Source: Melitaea cinxia
Taxonomy: Eukaryota > Arthropoda > Insecta > Lepidoptera > Nymphalidae
Direction: 5' to 3'
Assembly (NCBI RefSeq): GCF_905220565.1
Contig: NC_059399.1
Coordinates: forward strand, 5,425,501 to 5,489,500
DNA: 64,000 bases
Position numbers and translations under genes: made by a program. Shown here piece by piece: positions 1 through 12,059 of this stretch; position 1 is the first letter of the stretch, and the number at the start of each line of letters is the position of its first letter. The notes beneath the pieces were generated by a model. The model did no database searches, was not told the origin of the DNA, and worked only from the letters and a program-made list of their open reading frames with translations.

Positions 1-640
1 ACGTCTCTCCCAATATAAATTCAATTGAAATTTTAATATAGCCACCGTTCGGACGCCCGACGCCGGCCTGTAAAAACCGTGAGCGTTCGGCGCCGGGCCG
101 CTTCAGCCGACATCATAATTTAAGCCTCGTAAAAACTGGTGTCTTAATAAATAAATCAATGGATTTTTTCATCGTCCATAACTTAAGAAGTCGAGGCGGG
201 AAATCGGATGGAAGTCGAGGGCGAAACTTTTAAAAAAGGAAACTGCTCTCGCGTCTGCGGGCGCGCCGCCATTGGCCGCCGCGCCGGGGGCGGGAAGCGG
301 CTCGCGCGCCATTGGCTCGACGCAGACGCACTATAGGCGCGTTCATCTCGAGACGCGAACAAATAGATTTTTTTTAAACAAAAGCAATTTTCCTATTATT
401 CTTGTTGGACGACGTTTCTATAGTTCGTTTTTGCTCGGCTCCGTTTTGTATTGTTTATTGTGTACGCGACAATCCACTCCCGGTTAATTCCCAGCGATAT
501 TAGCAACTCCTCCGTGCATTGTTGCAGGTCGCATGAGTGTCGCATGAGTTCACTAAAAACTCGCGATTGTTGCGAGCGAGTACGCACCGTGTCGCAACTC
601 GCAGCGCTCGCAGGAAGCCTAGCCATTGTTAATTAACATT
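1..640. promoter_or_regulatory. CpG-rich promoter-like island
   Basis: This is the most CpG-dense stretch in the left part of an otherwise AT-rich window, richest at about 45-105, 250-350 and 570-620. It holds two ATTGG (inverted CCAAT) boxes near 270 and 311, and a GC box (CGGGGGCGGG) between them, which is the usual layout of a TATA-less animal promoter. A T-rich region and a second CG-rich patch rich in CGCA and GCGAG follow. Short open frames here lack splice or domain support. The direction of transcription cannot be set from sequence alone. It could be an alternative promoter of the minus-strand gene whose exon lies at 63 kb, or the promoter of a gene beyond the left edge. Confidence 0.45.
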
Positions 641-1083
641 ACATACTTATTTAAACACGTTGTCGCTTTCAATACTTACCTATATTTCCGACACAACAAT
701 AGATAATTCATACATTTCTTCTGGCGTTTTAATTGGCAAAAGGTATCTATTATGTTAAGAAATAAGTAATTAACACGTTTTTCTATCGTTCTTAATGTAG
801 GTACTTATCTCTTAAGCATTCATCCTAATAATCAATTCACAACTAAATGAAATAACAATTAAGTAATAGAAATTTATGAAAGATTACATTTTTATTACAC
901 CTATTGTGATAAATATTAAGTATACCTACGTATACATGATTAGGTTTAAAAACAGAAAAAAAGTTACGTTTAAAATCAATTAAATATAAATAATTATAAA
1001 CTTACTTTGGAAATATATGAATAATTTATTACAAATGACGCAAATTTATATTTTAATAAGAATGATAAATGTTTTTACTTTTT
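641..1083. other. AT-rich non-coding, nothing recognised
   Basis: This is AT-rich sequence with short poly-A/T runs. No open frame, repeat family or splice-bounded exon was recognised. Confidence 0.5.
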
Positions 1084-1528
1084 AACATACGGTGCCGAGA
1101 CGTGGCCACTGACGAAGGGACTAGTCCACAAATTTAAAGTCACTCAAAGTGCAATGTAATGGGCTATGGTTAGGGTCTCTCTCAAACATAAGATTAGAAA
1201 TGAGATTATCCGCGAGAGAACGAAAGTAATCGATATAGCCCCCAGAACTAGCAAGTTAAAGTGGCAGTGGGCTGGTCACCTGTGTCGTAGGACCGATGGC
1301 CGTTGGAGCAGACGTGTCCTGGAGCGGAAACCGCGTCTTGGCAAACGCAGTGTGGGACGTCCTCCGACCTGTTGGACCAACAATCTGGACCGGTCCACCA
1401 GCAATCTTACGTAGGCTTACGTAGGTTTACCGGCTGTATGAGGTTTGCGGAAAACAGGGATGTCTGCTGCGAAGAGTCTTGGGAGAGGGTCTACGATACA
1501 GTGAACTACGACCAGCTGAACTGACAGA
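1084..1528 (+). pseudogene. RTE-type LINE reverse transcriptase C-terminus, degenerate (copy 1)
   Basis: The translation gives the C-terminal part of an RTE non-LTR retrotransposon ORF. It starts at the TYGAETW-like region (TACGGTGCCGAGACGTGG) and includes SLKHKIRNEIIRERTKV, LKWQWAGHLCRRTDGRWSRR, and RLGKRSVGRPPT. An early stop in the GCAATGTAATGG segment and divergence after about 1410 show it is dead. The reverse transcriptase active site is absent because only the 3' end was copied, the usual 5' truncation of LINEs. Related copies lie at 47920 and 55979. Confidence 0.8.
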
Positions 1529-3419
1529 CGGACTGACTGATTAATGTTTAAAATATATGTATAAATAATTTGTTTTAAATAATGTCATGATATTGTACCA
1601 AATGATTTGTTTCAAATAATTATAAGCTATACAAATAAAAGCAATATACTTACATGTAGGTAATATATAACAGTGAAAAAAATCATAACATCGATTAAGT
1701 ATAAAGCCATCATCTTAAAAAAGAAATATATAACATTTTAGGTTACACAAGAAAAAGATTTTTGATCAATGAAGAATCTTTGTTTCACAATACCGAGTCA
1801 GTTTTTGAAATACTTTAGAACTGTATCTTATAAATAGTATCTACTAAAGCCTGGTCTAAATTCAATGAAAAAATATAAAATACTATTTTAGGTTTTATAA
1901 AGAGTTGTGGTCTATTTCTGTGTAAGTTTAGACATTTTTCGTTAGATACTGGTTGGTTATGCTTGTGATACCATTCTTATGAGTAACAACGTAACTTCTC
2001 GTTCAATGTAACTCGTCGTTCTTTATAGCCTTTGCAAGAAAATGTAACCATAGTAAACCTGACTATAACCCTTCACCTAGGTACATAAACAGTAACTTTT
2101 TTACGAGAAATACATAGCTATCTAGTACCTACCTACCTGTGAATTGAACATTCCAGACTAAAATATCGTATATCTTAGTGAGGATAGTAGGCGTTTAACC
2201 GTTACTATAAAACAAATGTTGAATGCATGTTTCGTTGTTTAATACAATGAATGCAATTTATCCGCCATTTTACATTTCGACATAAATCTCTTAAAATATT
2301 CATTAGGTGAAATGCAAGTCGTGCGGCGGTCGAGAATAATAAATATTAAGATTCTATCCGCTTGTCTATCTGTACACTTGGGCATGCGCTGAATTAGATT
2401 ACTAGATTGTCAAACTTTATACTAAATTCATAATAGATATGGGTAATGTATCTTTTGATAACATACCGATGACTTACGCTACTCACTACATGAGTCACAG
2501 ATTCTTCTATTTATCTATAAAGGTACATAAAGATGTACATCCAGGCATATGTTCCTTGATCATGTATACCTGCCATTGTCATTTATTTCGTTTTTATTTA
2601 TTAATACTTTGTACAAAGTTCTTACGGAATTAAAACTCTGAATATTTCGCAGAAATTTAGACTTCACGAGTTCGATAGTTCGTAAGATAGATAGGGCAGC
2701 GTCCGTCAGGTTTGCTAGTATTTTTACAATTACTCTACCTATAAAAAGAAACATTTTAAGCAATTAAATGTAGTTCCTTAGAATATTATTATTACTCTTT
2801 TATGGATAGCATAATAGCTGTTAAAATAACAACGTAATTATGACCAAATGATTTATTTCAAATAATATCAGTTACTGATATCATACCATCTAGTTTACTA
2901 TTTATGTTGACGTAAAATATAAATTTTTGAATTACTCAGAAGTCGTATCGAATTAAATTGTTTAACCAGTTTTATTTATTTTAAAACTAAAGTTCAAATC
3001 TAATATTTAGTTGTTAAAGTTGGTTTATATAGTTAAAGGTATTGGTATTATGAAAATGAAATAATTGCAAACAACGCTATATAAAGTATCTTATCGTTGA
3101 ATCTATATCTTTAAATGTAAAAACGAATCGTTGCAATATATACACGTGCATAATTTTCGAACGTCAGCACCAAGTTGAATAATCCTTTTGTGGTGTTCGT
3201 TATTGTCAGGACAAGACTTTTATCGAAGAAAATTAAAAGGAACATCGATTTATTTACATAAAAAATTTGGCGGTACGAGTTCAACGAGTCAAGTAGTAAA
3301 AGATAATGTATTGTGTATGTACACGAAATCAGTCAAACTATTATTAGCATTAGTTCACGTTCACGGAAACAATCAGAAGTCAGTAAGGCTCGACTGGAAG
3401 CAGCTGATAAGTAAACACA
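1529..3419. other. Non-coding, AT-rich
   Basis: Only short chance open frames are seen. There are no recognisable TE termini, tRNA-like boxes or splice-bounded exons. Moderately AT-rich with many poly-A/T tracts. Confidence 0.45.
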
Positions 3420-3640
3420 AGAACATCCGATAACACCCGAGCGCGACCGAGAGCCACCAAGATGTTCAGATTGCGCCCATTTTTCCTCCAAATTGCGCCC
3501 TTTGTTATGCAAAGCGCGCAAGCGCCGTGTGCGGGCCACAATCGCTCGTTTATGCCGCGCGTGTGACACGCCTTATCAGAGCATCTCCACAATGCCAATG
3601 ACCCATTAGAATAACTCATCACTGTTTGCCTACCATTTTA
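3420..3640. promoter_or_regulatory. Candidate enhancer patch with a Sox-POU composite site
   Basis: This is a CpG-rich island of about 220 bp inside AT-rich DNA. It contains CTTTGTTATGCAAAG at 3500-3514, which matches the joined Sox (CTTTGTT) and octamer (ATGCAAA) half-sites used by SoxB/POU pairs. A GATA-type site (CTTATCAG) lies near 3575 and ATTAG near 3605. Open frames on the minus strand cross the patch in two registers, which is typical of non-coding GC-rich DNA. Regulatory function is inferred from composition and motifs only. Confidence 0.35.
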
Positions 3641-4385
3641 AATACGTAACGAATGTGTGATCTCGTTTCCTATATACTTGTTTGTAGCGTACGACGTACG
3701 GCGTATATAGTAAAAAACGAGATAAACTCGTTGTGATCGTCAGTATTGGAACTTGATTTGAAAAACATATATATTAATGTTGAAAAACCTGTACGAGGTG
3801 CCTAACTTATTTATTTTATATACCTATATTAGATTTTAACAACTAGTTCGTATGCTTTGAATTTCGATTAAAATTTATGGAATTAAGAAATAAGACATAT
3901 CCGCTGTAGAGATAAAACTTTAATCAGATTTTAGATTACATCTTAAATCTTAATTTTGATACAAATAAGGTATTTAATAATCACACGGTCCACCTGGTAA
4001 GCGTATACCTACCATAGACCATGTTCGCTTGCAACACTAGCATAAAAAATGCTGACTGATTACATTTCACTACACAAGAACACTTCTTAAAAGCAATGCT
4101 TATGGATGGAGTATTTTATAAGGTTGAGATAACTGAATAAAATCATCAATCCTCACTATCCGCATACAGATAGACACCTTTCAGTCCTTCGAGACGGAGA
4201 CTTTGCCTGTTAGGTTTTTTATATTTTTTATAAACTCAATTGTTTGTGAAATAGAGAATTTAATAACTGTATTCATATTAAACATTATAATAGCACGTAT
4301 TTAAAAATATTTGTAATGAAAAAATTTCATTGGGTAGATACGTTTTTTTATTTATTTATTTTTAAACCGTGTCGCAGACGGTGCG
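3641..4385. other. Non-coding, nothing recognised
   Basis: AT-rich sequence without supported features, apart from a short CG-rich near-palindrome around 3689-3705 (GCGTACGACGTACGGCG). Confidence 0.4.
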
Positions 4386-4717
4386 TTAGCTGTGTGGTTA
4401 CGGCAGTAAAGAATATAACCACCCCTTCTCTTGCCGTGGGTGTCGTAAGAGGCGACTAAGGGATAAAACACAGTTCCACTACTACCATGGAACTTAAAAA
4501 TCCGACCGATGGCGGGATAAACACCCAACTACTGACTTTGAAATACATAGGCCGAAGACGGGCAGCGGCGTCTTTGGTGCGACAAAGCCAGCCCTGCGAT
4601 CACCAACCCGCCAACCCATCATGGTGAATATGGGCAACACACATAAGTTCACGCTATGTTTGGCACGAACTTGTGAAGGCCTATGTCTAGCAGTAGACTG
4701 CGATAGGCTGGAGTGAT
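4386..4717 (+). repeat. SINE-like retroposon with RTE-type tail, family X (copy 1, near full length)
   Basis: The copy starts with TGTGTGGTTACGGCAGTAAA, runs through CCGTGGGTGTCGTAAGAGGC, a middle part containing GGCCGAAGACGGGCAGC, and ends in GGCCTATGTCTAGCAGTAGA followed by a CGATAGGCTGGAGTGA tail. The tail matches the 3' end of RTE LINEs, seen also at 48310-48346. Copies at 10556, 49930 and 54899 begin at the same 5' point. A fixed start argues for a non-autonomous retroposon rather than randomly truncated LINE ends. No clear A and B boxes were found, so the promoter type is unresolved. Confidence 0.7.
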
Positions 4718-4980
4718 AGTACATATTTAAAAATATTTGTAATAAAACAATTGCATTACGTTTTTTTAAAAATTTATAAATCAAGTCGCAGATGGTTTTA
4801 TACCAGGTATAATTTCCAGATGTAATTATATATTAATATGATTGCAGAGTGAATTTACATAGATAAGAAGAATTAATTTGAAACAAATATATTATTGAAA
4901 TATAAAATATATAAATATAAAATTTTCCTAAATGTTTTCACAAACAACAGCCAGTAACAATTTATTTCATTATATGTATT

Positions 4981-5330
4981 GAGATAGAGAAAACCGGGTA
5001 GAATAGCACCACCCCCTTTCTTCCCATGGGGGTCGTAAAAGGCGACCGAGAGATAAACCTGGCTCAAAATCATCAGGGTCCTGGAGAAGGAAAACTTCAT
5101 TTGAAACTCGGAATGGGGTCTCCGTCAAGCATTCGTGGCATAGCTTTAAAATGCGAAATATTCCTGCAGCCGAACCGGCTCCACACGTATCGACTCGTCG
5201 TTCCTGTGGGACTAGTCGATGGCGCACAGCTTAGGCAACTCTGCGTTTTCCTGAAGAGTGTCCTAGGCGACACAGTGTCTGTTTGACACTGTCTAAATCG
5301 TTTGCAATAGACGGGCTAAAGGCAATGATG
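4981..5330 (+). repeat. Retroposon fragment related to family X at its 5' part
   Basis: The first about 85 bases (CACCACCCCCTTTCTTCCCA, then GGGGGTCGTAAAAGGCGACC) resemble the 5' region of family X. The remainder diverges into a CG-richer sequence ending near GACGGGCTAAAGGCAATGAT. A plus-strand open frame of 86 codons (5026-5286) crosses it but shows no known domain. It is probably a different LINE-derived family sharing a 5' module, or a chimeric retroposon. Confidence 0.5.
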
Positions 5331-7039
5331 AATGAAGAGAAAACGAGTAAATTATATTGAACAGCTCTAAACTAGAAAATACTTAATTAAAATAGCAAGT
5401 ATTTGACTGATTAATGCGATTTATACATTATCACACTACACTACACACTACACTTAGTATATAAAAAAATGTTATAAAATTTTACTATACATATGTATAT
5501 TGAAATTTAATAAAAAATATCTATCTATTAAAAACTAACCTATTGACGTCAAAACTATATAAATGAAAATTCTAATCCAATCAAATGTAATCTGTACTGA
5601 AACGCGAAATAGTTTTAGAAGCCATTGCGATGATCTGCGAGATAAAACAGCAATCTAACGAAAATACACCCATTTACCGATTGATTTCACACCGTTTCGT
5701 ACACAATACGTCCATTCCCATTATTTAAGTAAAATATTCACCAGATATATCTCAATGAGCGAGTTCCGATCACTCATTTCAAGTGAGTAGGGAGTTAATC
5801 CACCAAATGAGGTCTCATTGATTTTCCTGCACTAATAATTGCGATAAACAACGGCAAATTTAGGTTTTGCTTTTGACTCAACAAGTTTTCCAAATATTTT
5901 TCTTTATTCCATAGTTAACAAGACTTATAATCGTGTGACGGTGTGTTCTTGATAGTATTTCATTTACTTTTCTGTACAGAGGCCAGACTATCGCCCATCG
6001 TCCCATGCATCATATTTGTCGCACGTTTCGTCATCAGAACAGAGATCGGGATCGCTGTGATAATGAATGGTATGCATTAAAACTACTACTGGCTCACCTG
6101 TCCCCAGTAGGAGCTGAATGTTTAATGAGAATATTAAAGGCGGAGTACTAGCAATAAATCATAATTTTGTCTCCTGTAATTGATAGGGTACGATGCATTT
6201 TTGTATACTAAATTACTTGTATAAATAAATATACATTTTGGAATATACACGAGTAAATAATGTTCAAAGTTTTTGTAGAGGTATTACCTCGTATTTATTT
6301 CTCATAAAGTTTCAAGTCTATGACAGACTTGTCGACGCACCTATCTTAAAACAGAAAATAAAACCCCTTAACATTTTGTTTCTATTTTTTTCTATTTTAC
6401 TCGTATTATTTTATGACAAAAATGTATTAACTTTCGAATGACATAGAGATGACGTCAATGATGGTAGGAGCTAAACAGTTCTGAACATAGGAAACTAAAA
6501 GTAAATGTGAGTATTGCATTAACAAAAAATTGTCAATCCAGAAATAACACGAACAGATTAAATTGTAATTTAAATGACAAACCACAAAAGCCTACAAGAC
6601 TACACAGAGGGATTTCTTATGTTTTTTCGTTTATTATTATTATTATTTTTTTGTATTAATAAAACTCGGACCAAAACAGGATATAAAAATACACAAACAC
6701 ATTTCATCACCAGATGTTTGAAAATTAAACATGAAATCGAGATCACGTGAGATTAGCGCGTCTACCACGCTTTTTGTTTCGAACCAACCTTACACGCTTA
6801 AAATGCATACCGTGGGCATAAATTTAAATTTGCGGCTTTATCAAAATAGTTACTCTTGCAGAATTTTATTTATGAACGACGAGGAATGTTAGCGAATGAA
6901 TTTAGTGTAGTTAGACCACATACGGTATAAAAACTACGGTTCTATTTCTGCAATATTAAAAATATTATTAGCTATATACGTTCTACACAAGTTATGTGAA
7001 CATTATAACGATAGAAATGATATGATAATATCTTCATCA
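5331..7039. other. Non-coding, nothing recognised
   Basis: AT-rich with no supported gene. Around 5740-5830 there is a slightly GC-richer unique patch with the inverted words CACTCATTTCAAGTGAG. A plus-strand frame at 6238-6441 is AT-rich and has no motif. Confidence 0.4.
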
Positions 7040-7198
7040 GTTCATCATCATCGTCATCATCATCAGTTCAGCCTATCGCAGTCCACTGCTGGACATAGGC
7101 CTCCAAAAGTTCGCGCCAAAAATGGCGTGAACTCATGTGTTTTGCCCATAGTCACCACGCGGGACAGGCGGGTTAGTGACCGCAGGGCTGGCTTAATA
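7040..7198 (-). repeat. Family X / RTE 3' end, truncated (copy 2)
   Basis: On the minus strand this reads as the 3' end of family X, finishing in the AGCAGTGGACTGCGATAGGC signature and then an (ATG)n-type tail, seen on the plus strand as CATCATCGTCATCATCATC at 7045-7063. The trinucleotide tail marks the insertion end. It is 5'-truncated. Confidence 0.7.
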
Positions 7199-8065
7199 AT
7201 AGTGTAAATAAACAAAAAGAAACTTTTAATTGACCCTACCTACTTTTTTCTTCGTATATTTGATTCCGTTGTAATCAAAAAACTAAATATTAAAACAAAT
7301 TTTATTAAACATGTCTACAAATAGTTATCAAATCGATAAATCTTAACTTCAAGATATGTCAAGTTACATAGCAGTTGCAATGGTACTCCTGTCTTATAAT
7401 TTATAGTATTCGTAGCTTAGCTACAATATTATACGCTTGAGAACTAACTTAGTCATGTCATGGCTAAAATATTGTTATATACCGATTTGCAACAATGCTT
7501 TTATATAGTTATATAAGCTGTTATGAGTTAGTATAATTTTTTAATAACAATAAGAATTAGAGAGAATAAGTGGAACAAGATAAATACGGGTGTAAAACTG
7601 AATGCACCTGGTACTAATTACTTCTCGTACTCGATAGTAAAAAAAATATTCTAAGCCACCTTGGAAGAAATTCTAATTTTTGCTTATCAAGAAAAAAGTA
7701 GTAGAATGGCAAATTTTGATCCAAGACTTCTGCACCCTAGGAGGTATAGTATATTACATTTCTCATTTCGTCTCTTCAATATTTAATACAACATTCCTTA
7801 AAAAGGTGATTAGAGGGAAAGTATGGTCCTTGTCAAAAATTGTACTATTACTTTTGCATAACAATCCAATAATGATAATAATCACGAAGGAAAAAATAGA
7901 AGAGTTTTTACAGGAGAGATCAGTGCGGACTTTTGATCTTACTTACTACCTTGATATATTTCAATATTATCATATGGTTTTACCCACGTTAATTCGATTC
8001 CGTTAAAGCTTCGGAATAAAAACTAGCCTGTATGTTGTTCTGGATCTCCAGCTATCTATCTTGAC
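7199..8065. other. Non-coding; weak open frame 7680-8006 and TE debris near 8000
   Basis: A 108-codon plus-strand frame starts at 7680. It is AT-rich, has no recognised domain and no good translation start context. The sequence just after it (AGCTTCGGAATAAAAACTAG then CCTGTATGTTGTTCTGG, about 8006-8043) resembles a phrase common in degraded lepidopteran elements, so the frame may be an old TE remnant. I do not call a gene. Confidence 0.3.
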
Positions 8066-8300
8066 TAGCTCGTTGGTGCAGTTTGTAGTGGCCTTTCGGT
8101 TGCAGATTCAGTTCCTGCCTGAGTCTTGGTATAATATTTTTATTTATATATTTATATATGTAATATTTCTATGTATATTTATCAAAAACAAAAGTAGGTA
8201 TTCAGCTTTATCTGCCGGCTGTTACCTATAACACAAGCATTAAGTTGCTTACCATAGGAACAGACGACCGTTTGTGTATGTTATAAGATATTTATTTATT
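8066..8300 (+). repeat. tRNA-derived SINE, family A (copy 1, diverged)
   Basis: The head reads TAGCTCGTTGGTGCAGTTTG (box A-like) and GCAGATTCAGTTCCTGCCTG (degenerate box B). The body then shares ACACAAGCATTAAGTTGCTT, CATAGGAACAGACGA and TATAAGATATTTATTTATT with the better copy at 14401. An A/T-rich TATTTATT tail closes the element. Confidence 0.75.
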
Positions 8301-9714
8301 GTTTATGTACGTACCAAATTACATTTAAATCAATTCAGGAGTTTTTGCTTGAAGGAGTTTCAAACATCTGTTAATTCTTATAAAGTTTTGCATTAACAAA
8401 ATAAGTACCTATGACAGGATAACGAAGCAATTTACAAAGTGTACTTTAATAAAAAATAATTTAAACTCTAATCGAATTATCGTTATTTTAGTTAAAACGC
8501 AAAACCGCAGAAGTGTTGATCACGCAAACAAGCACTCTTGCGGTCGGAGACGATTCGAATGCGAGCTGTCGACAACCTGCTGGTTAACTTACCATGTGGT
8601 CGGAAACCGATTGTCTTACGCATTCAAATTAACTATTATAAATAAGAATAAGGAATTTTAAAGTTAGGAGAGAGAGAGAGGAAAAGAGAGAGAGTTCTGT
8701 TTTGACTAAAAGTAGAGTTATTAAGTAATAAATGTAGTGAATAAAATTCTGTATCAGCTTATTAACACTTGAGAATAGCTCATTTATAAATTTATTATAT
8801 CAACGATCTTGCTGATAATATTATACAATAATATAATATGTAATACACGTAAATATAATATAAATATCGAGAGTCTGATATGTGATTCTTTACAACACTG
8901 TTAAAAAATGATAAAGACTTATGAAGCTCGTTTTAGTAAAGCTATCATTATTTTTTTCAAACTATCCTTAAGTATTTAGCTCGGATAACTTACATTATAT
9001 CATATACATTACATAGCATTTGTTAAATAGATCAGATAGCACTGAAGAATGGTATGTACCTACTCGTTACAATTAATTACTTAATACGTACAGAAGTGAG
9101 TGTTATCGACAATCTCAAGTTTTTTTAGACTCAAAGTATTACCTACAATAAAAGCTTTGGCAGTCGTTAAATTTACAATTCATTTAAGTACAATGTAAGT
9201 GTCTTAGTACATGTAATTTATCACGATATTATACAACGGATTACATTCCAGCTGTCCCTTTTTTATAAATTGTAATTGGATTAATAATTTTGTAGAGAAA
9301 TAGGTCAGACTTACGTGTTTATTCATGTGATAGTTGATTAAGTTTTGAGAATTATCAGTTACTCAAAAAAGTAAGCGATGTGAATAATTTTGTAGCAATT
9401 AATTTGATGGCGTCCTTTCGACAAAGGGCTCACGACACCTGCTTGCTCTAGCACTGCAAACTTAATAATAACAGACGACGTTCAGTTACTGTTACATTAT
9501 ATGTGGTCATTTAATATTGTACCTTAATTAAATTCGAATAAAGTTTCATGTATTTTTAAGGTTACAAAATGTGGGTTTAATATCTTTAAGTAACTCTTTA
9601 AATCCTTAACTAGATATTGACACGTCACAAGAAATGATTAATAACAAAAAAGATTACTTCGCATCAAATTTTAATAAATTTTATTACATTTTAACGGCTT
9701 ATAGAATTTAACTG
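8301..9714. other. Non-coding, nothing recognised
   Basis: AT-rich. There is a short GA microsatellite at about 8668-8695. No supported open frame or transposon end. Confidence 0.4.
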
Positions 9715-10015
9715 AGGTAGGGCACAGGAGGAAATACATGCTCAAAATCTGGATAAGCCCGACTGGGGAAGTACCTCGCCTGTACAGAAAATCACAGCTA
9801 ATAATACTCATTTCAAGCAGTGTTGTGTTCTTGTGGTGAGTAAGGTGACCAGAGCTCCTGGGGGCATTGTAGGATAGGGATAGGATATGCAGTGCACTTG
9901 CGATGCTTCTGGTTTTGCAGGCGTTACAGAGCTACGGTAACCGCTTTCCATCAGGATGGTTGAACATTTGTTTTCCAACCTAGTTGTATAAAAAAATACA
10001 CAAGCTGCAAACGTG
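9715..10015 (+). repeat. LINE 3'-end fragment (copy 1)
   Basis: The segment contains GTTGTGTTCTTGTGGTGAGT, AAGGTGACCAGAGCTCCTGG, GATGCTTCTGGTTTTGCAGG and the end phrase CCAACCTAGTTGTATAAAA. I recognise these as a very common lepidopteran LINE 3' region. It matches the fragment at 36005-36165, which shares the GCAGCGGTAATCGCTTACATC-like and CCGACCTAGTTGTAT phrases. It is non-coding and broken by stops. Confidence 0.6.
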
Positions 10016-10555
10016 TCTGACCTATTTCTCACTACTTAAATATTTTAACCGTTAAATGGATAATTATTATGGGGTAATGATTCAAGCTGTAGGTATTAAA
10101 TTGTCAAAATATTTGACATTACAAGGTATTATTTTACTTTAGTAAAAAAAATTAGCTGAAAATTATTAATGATATTTCTTTATTGTTTACAACGAAAAAC
10201 AAAATCTAAAGTAGATAAGTATCTAATTGTTTGGAGTCTTTCAAATTATATTGTATTAGCCACTCTTATTCCAAATTTGTACAAATGATCTACTTTAGAG
10301 AGCCGACGGAGGCTCAATGAGGGTTGCTGGAAACCTTGGCCCAAGTTTTGGCCCGAACTCTGGAATAGCTCTGTCTGGCTAACTACGAAAAGCTTAAGTG
10401 AGTCACAACTTGTGTGTTAAGCAATTTTCTCAAAAAATAAAATAGAAACTATCTATGAGTTACCTAGGTTCGTATTACCAAATTAATTGTACCATTTATT
10501 ATTCCTGCCGGCGTCTGTATTTCCGAGTTCATACAACCCGAACATGTTTATTTAC
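10016..10555. other. Non-coding, nothing recognised
   Basis: There is a GC-richer unique stretch at about 10298-10395 (GAGCCGACGGAGGCTCAATG and onward) that may be TE debris. Otherwise AT-rich. Confidence 0.35.
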
Positions 10556-10785
10556 TGTGTGGCTACGGTACTAAAGAATATAGCCACCCCCTCTCTTCCC
10601 GTGGGTGTCGTAAGAGGCGACTAAGGGATAACACAGTTCCGCTACCACCTTGGAAATTAAAAAGCCGACCGGTGGAGGGATAACCGTCCAACTGCTGGTA
10701 TTGAAATACACAGGCCGAAGACGGGCAGCAGTGTCTTCGTTGCGAGAAAGTGACGCTCCATCTTCGACTTTGTCTCTGCTCTAGA
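10556..10785 (+). repeat. SINE-like family X (copy 3, 3' truncated)
   Basis: It begins at the common 5' point (TGTGTGGCTACGGTACTAAA) and continues through CCGTGGGTGTCGTAAGAGGC and GGCCGAAGACGGGCAGCAG. It then loses similarity after GTCTTCGTTGCGAGAAAGT, so the RTE-like tail is missing. Confidence 0.75.
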
Positions 10786-12059
10786 GCTAGACTGGGGTCA
10801 AGAGTAAGCCTATTACATAATAAAAAAAGTTACCAAATTAGTACCTGTTATGAAACTACCAAATCTAAAAAAATACAGACAAGATCAAATATATAAGATA
10901 AATATACTAGATAAGTACTAAATTTCAACACTTTTAAATTTAAAACAATTTTAGAAATGAAATTTTAATTCAAGTAAAATATCTTAAGCATGATGAAATT
11001 TCGCATTCCTTCACATTCCACACCACTTTACTGCACTAATTACTTTCCATTTACACAACACCGGCGTTCTAATTATGTAAAATACAAATAGAAAATTATA
11101 AGTATCAGTGTAAAATAAACGTAAAGTTAATAGATAAGGAACCCTTTGACAGCTTACTCAATGCCCGTGTCTAGCAAAAAATTCATTGCAGAAGCCGTAT
11201 ACTACCGATTCCTTAATAAGTTAATAGCTTATTGAATTTAACTACGCCGCATTTTAGATTATTCCATAAATTTTAATAAATATTTTTTTTTTTCTCTTTT
11301 ATACTTCAAGTGCAGCGTATTACATAAATTTTTATAATCTTCAAGTTTTTTGCAATAAAAGTGTTATTTTTAATTGGAATTAAGTGTGTTTTCTAGGCGG
11401 TATCCTGTAATTATACAGTCAACAGGAATTGACAGGTGCTTATATATTACTATTAAATAGTGCCTTACCGTTGTAAATTTTTATTGTAAAAGTTTAAATG
11501 GTCAACAGTCGGCTGACTAGTTTAGGTTTTATAGATAATTATGTTATTTATCAGCCGATATCTATTTGTAATCATTTGCACATTGACATAGATTTACAAA
11601 TTAAGGACGCGATACTATTTGAAACACTTTCGTATGAAAAAAAAAATAAGTAGATATTATTTAAACGGAACATGAATAACAATTGTTTCTTTCTAACTTT
11701 TTATTTTCGCAGTTTTTAAACAAAAGTTACAGTCTAAAAATGTAAATTTATTGATGTAAGGTATTCAAAAATCTGCTTAGTATCAATGTCCCAATAACAA
11801 TTGATAAAAATTAGGACGTTACGAAATTTTTTTTAGATATTTTAGGTAAGAAATGCTCTACATTACTATTCAAGCTAAAATATTAAACACAACTATTTAT
11901 TACATCTATAATAAAGACATTTGTATGTATTATCGTGTGCATTGATCTGATAACAGAATTGACCACAAATAATAAATTATGAACATTAAAAGAGCTAAAG
12001 TTATACGTTGCACTGCTTTAAAGGTAAATTAATTTTAACTGCTTTAGTTTGTGAAGTAA
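10786..12059. other. Non-coding, nothing recognised
   Basis: AT-rich sequence with poly-T and poly-A tracts (for example 11283-11292 and 11637-11647). No gene or TE terminus recognised. Confidence 0.4.

Noticed and set aside
272..487. Plus-strand frame in the left CpG island as a first exon
   Set aside because: It does not open with ATG, the Ala/Gly start is a by-product of GC-rich DNA, and the remainder is AT-rich and random.
7680..8006. Real 108-codon gene
   Set aside because: AT-rich codons, random-looking peptide, and followed by TE-like sequence and a SINE.
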